Source of the DNA: an uncultured Synergistales bacterium
Lineage (GTDB): Bacteria > Synergistota > Synergistia > Synergistales > Aminobacteriaceae
Reading direction: 5' to 3'
Length of the DNA: 7,533 bases
Assembly: GCA_937957815.1 (NCBI GenBank)
Contig: CALFXN010000221.1
Coordinates: forward strand, 1 to 7,533
The first letter of the stretch is position 1; each line of letters opens with the position of its first letter. The notes beneath the pieces were generated by a model that was not told the DNA's origin, made no database searches, and saw only the letters and a program-made list of their open reading frames with translations. This document shows, one piece after another, positions 1 through 4,958 of this stretch. A program made the position numbers and the translations under genes.

Positions 1-44
1 CACCGAGATCTACACTCTTTCCCTACACGACGCTCTTCCGATCT
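1..44 (+). other. Illumina TruSeq universal (P5-side) adapter, not genomic
   Basis: These 44 bases match the 3' part of the TruSeq universal adapter, ending in the familiar GCTCTTCCGATCT. There is no i5 index between the flow-cell part and the sequencing-primer part, which fits the older single-index TruSeq kit. Genomic sequence starts at 45. The adapter is in frame with the truncated dctM gene on the minus strand and adds the false peptide IGRASCRERV to it, a well-known marker of adapter contamination in translated databases. Confidence 0.98.
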
Positions 45-717
45 TGACGGGCATCAGGAGCGCCCAGAAACACTCCCGGAACGTCTTCAGTATCTTAGCG
101 AACGAGATGGAGCCGATACCTTCGTAGTGGCGCTTCTTCGCTATGAAATAGCTCACGAAGCACATCGAGACGCCCATGAGAATTCCGGGAAGGAAGCCTC
201 CGAGGAACATATCGCCGATCGAGACCGAGGCGATCGAGCCGTAGACGACCATCGTGATGCTCGGCGGGATGACGATGCCGACCGTTCCGCCCGCCGCCAC
301 CACCGCTGCGGCGAATGACTTGTGGTACCCTCGCCGCTCCATTTCCTCGATCATGGCGGTCCCGATGGCCGCCGTCGTCGCTGCCGAGGAGCCGGAAATC
401 GCCGCGAAGAACATCCCCGTGACGCAGACCACCAGCGCGAGCCCTCCAGCCAGGGCGCCAACGAGCGCGTGGGCGAAGTTGACGAGGCGTTTCGTCACGC
501 CGCCATAGGACATGAACGCGCCTGCGAGCATGAAAAACGGCACGGCGATGAACGAGAACGAGTCGACGGACGTGAACATCCGCTGCGCTACGACGATGAG
601 CGGGATTTTCATGATCGCGAAGAGGACGATCGCGGAAGACGCGCCGAGCGCGATCCCTATCGGCGCTCCGAGGATCAGGATTCCGAGAAAGCCGAAGAAC
701 ACCGTCCAGAGGATCAT
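45..717 (-). CDS. dctM: TRAP transporter large permease DctM, C-terminally truncated by contig end
   Basis: This is the N-terminal 224 residues of the large membrane subunit of a tripartite ATP-independent periplasmic (TRAP) transporter, the channel subunit that moves solute using an ion gradient. Family members are usually about 425 residues, so roughly half is missing. The protein opens with a hydrophobic segment (MILWTVFFGFLGILILGAPIG) and carries the family signature FFAAISGSSAATTAAIG near residues 103-119, then MIEEMERRGY and the glycine/proline-rich TVGIVIPPS. Several further hydrophobic segments follow. The ATG at 717-715 overlaps the dctQ stop as ATGA and has AAGGGAG seven bases upstream. 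A longer upstream reading in this frame lies inside dctQ and should be ignored. The last native residue is a valine (codon 48-46); anything beyond it is adapter. Substrate cannot be read from the sequence; an organic acid is likely from the neighbouring sensor. Confidence 0.93.
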
Positions 718-1190
718 GCGGATTCTCCCTTCCCGCGAAGGAGCCCGACGAGATCCGCAATCATCCTGACGGCCATGAAGAAGCACCCGATGGGAATCGC
801 GAGGTAAACGAGGGACATGCGGATCTCCATAGCGGGCGAAAGCTGCTGGGATGTCCTCTCGACCATCCCGACGCCCTGAACGATCATCAGGATCATAAAG
901 GCGATACTGACGACGTACGCCGCGACGGAGACGATCCGTGCGGCATGCCCCCTGAGCTTCCCGCTCACAGCCGTCACGGCCATGTGGCCGCCTCGCTTCG
1001 CGACGACGGGAAGCCCGAGGAAGACGGTCCAGACGAAGAGATACCGCGAGAGTTCCTCGGAGAACACGAGGGAACTCTGGAACAGGTACCGGGCGACAAC
1101 CTGGATGAACGTAAAGAAAAGCATGAAGGCCATCGTCCCGATGACGATCTTTTGGAGAACGGAGTCGACGAAATCCAGAATACGCTGCAC
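714..1190 (-). CDS. dctQ: TRAP transporter small permease DctQ
   Basis: This 158-residue protein is the small four-helix membrane subunit of the TRAP transporter, which partners DctM and docks the binding protein. Hydrophobic segments lie at about residues 14-36, 48-64, 85-107 and 124-148, and length is normal for the family. Typical DctQ motifs are visible: QVVARYLF at 30-37 and EELSRYLFVW at 45-54. The start is GTG (1190-1188), supported by GGAGG at 1202-1198 with a seven-base gap. Its TGA stop overlaps the dctM ATG, so the two permease subunits are translationally coupled. It lies 81 bases after dctP in the same direction, with a strong hairpin between them that could set a lower expression level for QM than for P. 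Confidence 0.93.
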   Translation of the reverse strand: MQRILDFVDSVLQKIVIGTMAFMLFFTFIQVVARYLFQSSLVFSEELSRYLFVWTVFLGLPVVAKRGGHMAVTAVSGKLRGHAARIVSVAAYVVSIAFMILMIVQGVGMVERTSQQLSPAMEIRMSLVYLAIPIGCFFMAVRMIADLVGLLRGKGESA

Positions 1191-1210
1191 GCGCTCACCT
1201 CCCCGGAGAC

Positions 1211-1260
1211 GGAAACGGCGGACGGACGTCTCCTCCCGGAAACGTCCCCCGCCGCTTTCC
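1211..1260 (-). promoter_or_regulatory. dctP-dctQ intercistronic RNA hairpin
   Basis: In the minus-strand transcript, 1260-1249 (GGAAAGCGGCGG) pairs with 1221-1211 (CCGCCGTTTCC), giving 11 base pairs with one bulged G. Nested inside, 1247-1242 (GGACGT) pairs with 1229-1224 (ACGTCC) around a 12-nt loop. The structure begins 12 bases after the dctP stop and ends just before the dctQ ribosome binding site. A competing 7-bp stem is possible between 1233-1227 and 1211-1205. There is no U-tract, so it is not a normal intrinsic terminator. Stabilising the dctP message end or attenuating dctQM is the likely role, as the soluble receptor is needed in excess. Confidence 0.6.
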
Positions 1261-1271
1261 TCACTCCTGTT

Positions 1272-2246
1272 TTATTTCGTTGCGACGATCTTCTCGATGT
1301 TCTCCCTGCCGACCTTCTGCTCGAACTTCGTCCATACGCCGCGCGTCGCATCCGCGAAGGCCTTCATGTCGACATCACGGTTGATCTCGCTCTTGCCGCT
1401 CTCCTGGATCTTCTTCCAGTAGCCCTCTTCGAGCTGGCGGCACAGATCGCGCTGCCAGTCCCTCGATTCGTTCGCCGCTTCCTGGACCTTGTCCTGGAGG
1501 TCTTTCGGAAGCTTGTTCCATGCCGTGAGACTCACGAGCATGGGCTCGGCGGAATAGGTGTGTCCCGTTAGGGAGATATACTTCTGTACCTCGAAGAACC
1601 GCGCCGTGTAGATATGGGCCGCGGGATTCTCCTGCCCGTCGACGACCTTCTGCTGCAGCGCCGTGAAGAGCTCTCCGAACGCCATCGGCGTCGGGTTGGC
1701 CCCGAGGGCCTTCATCATCTCGATATAGATCGGCTGCTCCATGACCCTGATCTTGAGTCCTTTCATGTCTTCGGGCTTCCGGATCGGATGCTTGCTGTTG
1801 GTCATGTGACGAACGCCATTCTCGTAGTAGGCGAGAAGCTTCATTCCCTGCAGCTTCTGCGCGATCTCCATTCCGACCGTATCGAGCGCCTTGTACGCGT
1901 GCTGCACGTCGCGGAAGATGAACGGAAGATCGAAGACCGCGACCTGCGGAAGGAAGTTCCCGAGGACCGCGGTGCTCGTCATCGTGAAGTCGATCGTCCC
2001 GAACTGCGTCCCTTCGACGAGGTCGCGCTGATTGCCGAGCTGGCTGCTCGGGAAGACCTGGATCTCGACCTTTCCGCCCGTCTTTTCCTTGACGAGCTGG
2101 GCGAACTTTTCCGCGCCCTTCGCGTAGGGGTTCTCCGGATCGGCTATGTGTCCGAGCTTGAAGACGAAATCCGCAGCGTTCGCCGCGACCGCGATTCCGA
2201 GAACGAGGGCTCCCGCAAGAAACAGCAATCTCATTCCGCGTTTCAT
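1272..2246 (-). CDS. dctP: TRAP transporter solute-binding protein DctP, exported
   Basis: This 324-residue protein is the extracytoplasmic receptor that captures the solute and hands it to DctQM. A signal peptide fills residues 1-24 (charged MKRGMR, hydrophobic core, cleavage probably after ANA). The mature part is a DctP-family fold at normal length: FKLGHIADPENPYAKGAEKF near 28-48, SSQLGNQRDLVEG near 67-79, and the ligand region LKIRVMEQPIY at 164-174, followed by QQKVVDGQENP at 198-208. Arg167 corresponds by motif to the carboxylate-clamping arginine of the family (Arg147 in SiaP), and Asn207 to its conserved partner, so a carboxylic acid ligand is expected. The ATG at 2246 has AAGGAG 12 bases upstream, a long gap, with the SD in a hairpin loop. 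An inner ATG (residue 5) has no better site. The gene has its own promoter and inverted-repeat operator upstream. Confidence 0.95.
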   Translation of the reverse strand: MKRGMRLLFLAGALVLGIAVAANAADFVFKLGHIADPENPYAKGAEKFAQLVKEKTGGKVEIQVFPSSQLGNQRDLVEGTQFGTIDFTMTSTAVLGNFLPQVAVFDLPFIFRDVQHAYKALDTVGMEIAQKLQGMKLLAYYENGVRHMTNSKHPIRKPEDMKGLKIRVMEQPIYIEMMKALGANPTPMAFGELFTALQQKVVDGQENPAAHIYTARFFEVQKYISLTGHTYSAEPMLVSLTAWNKLPKDLQDKVQEAANESRDWQRDLCRQLEEGYWKKIQESGKSEINRDVDMKAFADATRGVWTKFEQKVGRENIEKIVATK

Positions 2247-2253
2247 GGGTCTG

Positions 2254-2269
2254 TCACGCTCCTTCGTGA
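2254..2269 (-). promoter_or_regulatory. Shine-Dalgarno of dctP displayed in a hairpin loop
   Basis: In the transcript, TCACG (2269-2265) and CGTGA (2258-2254) can form a 5-bp stem whose six-base loop is exactly AAGGAG, the dctP ribosome binding site. The gap to the ATG is 12 bases, longer than the usual 5-9, so the structure could shorten the effective distance or tune translation. The pairing is perfect but short, so its formation is uncertain. Confidence 0.4.
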
Positions 2270-2286
2270 AAGTGAGGGTCTCGTCT

Positions 2287-2304
2287 CCCGGCGCGACCGC
2301 CGGG
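2287..2304 (-). promoter_or_regulatory. 5'-UTR GC hairpin at the dctP transcript start
   Basis: In the minus-strand transcript, CCCGGCG (2304-2298) pairs perfectly with CGCCGGG (2293-2287) around the loop GTCG. The predicted transcription start is about 2306, so this stem would sit at the very 5' end of the dctP mRNA. Such stems are known to protect messages from 5'-dependent RNA decay. It is too far from the ribosome binding site to block it and lacks a U-tract. Confidence 0.55.
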
Positions 2305-2312
2305 GCGACTCA

Positions 2313-2341
2313 ATTATTGAATCTTTTTTCTGTTTTTGCAA
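2313..2341 (-). promoter_or_regulatory. Predicted sigma-70 promoter of dctPQM
   Basis: On the minus strand the -35 box is TTGCAA (2341-2336), followed by exactly 17 bp, an A-rich spacer, and a -10 box AATAAT (2318-2313), five of six matches to TATAAT. The start point would be near 2306, about 60 bases before the dctP ATG. The weak -35 box beside an inverted repeat suggests dependence on an activator. A 17-bp imperfect palindrome (2307-2323) covers the -10 box and could bind a second regulator. Confidence 0.65.
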
Positions 2342-2344
2342 AGT

Positions 2345-2365
2345 ATTCGGACGTTCTGTCCGAAT
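2345..2365 (-). promoter_or_regulatory. 21-bp perfect inverted repeat, candidate operator of the response regulator
   Basis: The sequence ATTCGGAC, five spacer bases, GTCCGAAT is a perfect 8-5-8 inverted repeat. It ends three bases upstream of the -35 box of the dctP promoter, centred near -49, which suits an activator touching RNA polymerase. The response regulator encoded immediately upstream is the obvious candidate to bind it. The repeat and its position are seen directly; the partner is inferred. Confidence 0.6.
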
Positions 2366-2459
2366 GAGAACAGTTTCGTTCAGTAGCGGAAACGGGGCGG
2401 GAATTCCGGAGTCGTCGCCGTCATGGCCCGGCAGCTTTCCGGAAAAAGACCGAAAGTGT

Positions 2460-3185
2460 TCAAAAAGCGGATGGTCCTTTCTCCTCTTCCTGCGCGATGA
2501 GCGAGTAGACGTGAACGGGGCGCCCTATTTCACGGTACTGGCGCTGGACATCCGCCCTGCCCGCCGCCACGAGATATTCGAGATACCTCCGTGCCGTCAC
2601 CCGCGAGATTCCCGTCTGCGCCGCGACATCCTCGGAGGAAAGCGAAGTGGCCGACTCACCGAGGAAGGCCTCGATCCTCGCGAGCGTTCCCGCGTTGAGG
2701 CCCTTCGGCATCCCGGCCAGGATGTTCTTTCTGTTGCGGAGCAGGAAGAAGCGGTCGATATCCTCCTGGCTGCACTCGCCGCTTCCGGAGAGGATTTTCC
2801 GGCTCAGGTCCCGGTACGCCGTCAGCGCCGCCTTGAATCGCTCGAAGGTGAATGGCTTGAGAATATAGTCGAAAACGCCGAAACGAAGGACGTCCTTGAC
2901 CATCGCCACCTCGTGGGCGGCGGAGACGATCACGACGTCCACGCTCCTTCGCAGGTCGCGGAGGCGTTCGAGCGTCGCGAGGCCGTCTTTCTCGGGCATA
3001 TACAGGTCGAGGATGAGGAGATCGACGACGGAGCGTTCAAGGATCTCGAGCGCCTTCGTTCCGTTCGGCGCGGCGCCGACGACGCGGAATCCCGGAACGG
3101 CGTGGACGAACTGTTTCTGGATGTCCGTCACCATCGGGTCGTCCTCGGCGATCAGCACCCGGATCGGTTTCACGTCGGGTTTCAT
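2460..3185 (-). CDS. CitB/DcuR-family response regulator
   Basis: This 241-residue regulator has an N-terminal receiver domain (about 8-125) and a C-terminal DNA-binding domain of the CitB/DcuR/DctR type. In the receiver the acidic pocket is Glu14-Asp15-Asp16, the phosphorylated residue is Asp60 (LLILDLYMP), the switch residue is Ser88 and the conserved lysine is Lys110 (ILKPF). The output domain contains KGLNAGTLARIEAFL, then a helix-turn-helix ending TGISRVTARRYLEYL (about 191-205), the hallmark of regulators of citrate and C4-dicarboxylate metabolism. The start at 3185 overlaps the kinase stop as ATGA and has GGAGG seven bases before it. A longer frame reading up to 3593 runs through the kinase gene and is not real. 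Likely job: on phosphorylation by the adjacent kinase, activate dctPQM, whose promoter lies just downstream. Confidence 0.93.
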   Translation of the reverse strand: MKPDVKPIRVLIAEDDPMVTDIQKQFVHAVPGFRVVGAAPNGTKALEILERSVVDLLILDLYMPEKDGLATLERLRDLRRSVDVVIVSAAHEVAMVKDVLRFGVFDYILKPFTFERFKAALTAYRDLSRKILSGSGECSQEDIDRFFLLRNRKNILAGMPKGLNAGTLARIEAFLGESATSLSSEDVAAQTGISRVTARRYLEYLVAAGRADVQRQYREIGRPVHVYSLIAQEEEKGPSAF

Positions 3186-4756
3186 TCTCCTCCCTCCCCG
3201 TACGGAAGACAGACGACGAACTCGCATCCTTCCCCCGGAACACATGCGGCAGACACGTCGCCTCCGACGGATTCGACCGAATTCCTGAGGTTGAAGAGGC
3301 CGTAGCCCCGTTCGAGCCCTTTCGTCGAGAAGCCGGGTTCGAAGATCCGCCGCGTGACGTCCTCGGGGATTCCGACTCCCGTGTCTTTCACGGATATCAG
3401 GATTTTTCGCGATTCGTCGAACACGGAGAACTCCACCTTTCTCTCCGCCCCGTCCGTCCTCGCGATGACCGCTTCGACCGCGTTGTCGAGGAGATTTCCG
3501 ACGACCGTCACAAGGATCTGGTCTCCCGGTTCCGAACGGGACTCGAGCATACTGTCGGGATCGATCTCGAACCGGATCCCGAGTTCGCGGCACCTGCTGT
3601 TTTTCCCGAGGAGAATTCCGCCGACCGCGGGATTCCTGATACGCCGCGCGATGAATGACAGCAGCGACTGGTGCGATTCGACGACGCTCGAGATGAATTC
3701 GACGGCGCGGCCGCTTTCACCGAGCTGGATCAGGCCGGAGATCGTCTGGAGCCGGTTGAGGAACTCGTGGTTCCGAGCCCGGAGAGCCTCCACGTAGCGT
3801 TTGACTCCCGTCAGTTCCTCGGCGAGCGAAAGGACGTCCGTCATATCTCGAAAGCTCGCGATCGCTCCGACGACCTTCCCGTCCGACAGGATCGGGACGC
3901 GGTTCGTGAGGACTCTCGATCCCCGGAGAAGCTGCTCCTGTTCGAGTTCCGCCTTTCCGGTCGCGAGGACGACCGGCAGCCTCGTGTTCGGAATGACATC
4001 CTCGACCGGTCTTCCGATCGGGTCCGACATGACGCTCAGGAGGTCTCTCGCCGCGCCGTTCATAAGGCTGACGCGTCCGCCGGAGTCAACCGAGACGATC
4101 CCCTCGGGAACGGATTCGATGATCCCGTCGAGCTCTCTGGTCACGCGGACGATCTCGTAGGGTTCCAGACCACCCATGACGCGCTTGATGCTCGATGCGA
4201 GGAACGCGACGCCGCAGGCCCCCACGAGAAGTCCGAGGATCAGGGCGGTCACGAGGAAGTGCTCGAGAACCCCGAGGCTCCGCCGGACATCGCTCAGCAG
4301 AATCCCGACCGCGACGGCGCCGACCTGCGTCCCGTCGCGGTAGATGGGGGTAAACGCACGCATCGACGGACCGAGTGTCCCGACGGCCTTGGAGACATAC
4401 GTCTCTCCGTGAAGGACAAGCCCCTCGTCGCCTCCGACGAACGGTTTTCCGATGCGATCCGGAACGGGGTGCGAGTAGCGAATGCCGTTCATGTCGAACA
4501 CGACGACGTATTCCGCTCCGGTCTTTTCCCGGATGCGTTCGGCTATCGGCAGGATGATCCGCTCTCCGCCCTTTTCGCCCACCGCGCGCTGGATGTCCGG
4601 AATTTCCGAGACAGACAGGGCGACGTTTTTCGCGTTCTCTCCGAGTCGCGTTTCGAACTGTCCCGTCATGGCCGGTCCGAGAAAAAAACCTGCGGCAAGA
4701 AGCCCCGCACACCAGAAGGCGATCCCCGCGAGGGCCATTTTGGTCCGGATCCGCAT
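3182..4756 (-). CDS. CitA/DcuS-family sensor histidine kinase
   Basis: A 524-residue membrane sensor kinase of the citrate/C4-dicarboxylate group. Order: TM1 (about 7-28), extracytoplasmic PAS-like (CitA-type) domain (30-165), TM2 (167-189), cytoplasmic PAS (205-310), dimerisation segment with phospho-acceptor His330 in NHEFLNRLQTISGLIQL, and ATPase domain with N box (GNLLDNAVEA, 420-429), G1 (DTGVGIP, 458-464), F box (IFEPGFSTK) and G2 (RGYGL, 483-487). The sensor domain keeps the family ligand motifs IRYSHP (Arg93, His96) and SMRAFTPIY (Arg133), comparable with the carboxylate-binding residues of DcuS/CitA. The start at 4756 is chosen because MRIRTKMALAG matches family N-termini and AAGGA lies ten bases upstream. 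Earlier in-frame starts at 4798, 4849 and 4987 add a non-family extension, and the last two run into or past the promoter. It overlaps the regulator gene by ATGA and diverges from the hydrogenase gene. Confidence 0.92.
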   Translation of the reverse strand: MRIRTKMALAGIAFWCAGLLAAGFFLGPAMTGQFETRLGENAKNVALSVSEIPDIQRAVGEKGGERIILPIAERIREKTGAEYVVVFDMNGIRYSHPVPDRIGKPFVGGDEGLVLHGETYVSKAVGTLGPSMRAFTPIYRDGTQVGAVAVGILLSDVRRSLGVLEHFLVTALILGLLVGACGVAFLASSIKRVMGGLEPYEIVRVTRELDGIIESVPEGIVSVDSGGRVSLMNGAARDLLSVMSDPIGRPVEDVIPNTRLPVVLATGKAELEQEQLLRGSRVLTNRVPILSDGKVVGAIASFRDMTDVLSLAEELTGVKRYVEALRARNHEFLNRLQTISGLIQLGESGRAVEFISSVVESHQSLLSFIARRIRNPAVGGILLGKNSRCRELGIRFEIDPDSMLESRSEPGDQILVTVVGNLLDNAVEAVIARTDGAERKVEFSVFDESRKILISVKDTGVGIPEDVTRRIFEPGFSTKGLERGYGLFNLRNSVESVGGDVSAACVPGEGCEFVVCLPYGEGGE

Positions 4757-4844
4757 CGGAGAACATTCCTTCAGGAGCCGCCTCACGGAAGTCCACATTC
4801 GTCCGCGTATTCCCCCGCTTTCGCGTATTCTGTTGTGTAAGAAT

Positions 4845-4872
4845 ATCATATCGAATCGTACATCCGGGCCAA
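4845..4872 (-). promoter_or_regulatory. Predicted promoter of the kinase-regulator operon
   Basis: On the minus strand TTGGCC (4872-4867) is followed by 16 bp and TATGAT (4850-4845), the latter matching five of six consensus bases. The start point would be near 4838, leaving about 80 nt of leader before the ATG at 4756 and about 40 nt before the alternative ATG at 4798. It faces away from the hydrogenase promoter. Confidence 0.5.
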
Positions 4873-4877
4873 CGTCC

Positions 4878-4891
4878 CCTGTTTGAACAGG
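4878..4891. promoter_or_regulatory. 14-bp palindrome midway between divergent promoters
   Basis: CCTGTT-TG-AACAGG has perfect 6-bp arms. It lies five bases outside the kinase -35 box on one side and seven bases outside the hydrogenase -35 box on the other, so one bound regulator could act on both genes. It does not resemble the dctP inverted repeat, so a different regulator is likely. The spacing does not fit the CTGT-N8-ACAG LexA site. Confidence 0.45.
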
Positions 4892-4898
4892 CCGTTCC

Positions 4899-4927
4899 TT
4901 GACGAACCGGAACGCGTTTCGTATCGT
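4899..4927 (+). promoter_or_regulatory. Predicted promoter of the sensory hydrogenase gene
   Basis: TTGACG (4899-4904), exactly 17 bp, then TATCGT (4922-4927). The start point would be near 4934, giving a leader of about 25 nt with GGAGG at 4946-4950. The TTG at 4899 is also the first in-frame start of the long hydrogenase frame, but it is better explained as the -35 element. Confidence 0.55.
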
Positions 4928-4958
4928 ATATCGCCGGATGAAGACGGAGGGGGATTCC

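Noticed and set aside
2440..2458. Possible terminator after the response regulator
   Set aside because: CTTTCGG can pair with CCGGAAAG only with a bulge, the stem is short and no U-tract follows, so read-through into dctP cannot be excluded.
1614..3305. A 563-codon open frame on the plus strand antisense to dctP and the response regulator
   Set aside because: It is rich in Arg, Asp and Glu, has no recognisable domain, spans an intergenic region with promoter signals, and is the usual high-GC shadow of real minus-strand genes.
3671..4840. A 389-codon plus-strand frame antisense to the kinase gene
   Set aside because: The composition is that of a reverse-frame shadow (Arg/Asp-rich, no domain), while the opposite strand has a complete histidine kinase with all motifs.
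4878..4891. LexA (SOS) operator reading of the palindrome
   Set aside because: The inner CTGT and ACAG are separated by four bases rather than the eight of proteobacterial LexA boxes, and it does not match the GAAC-N4-GTTC type.
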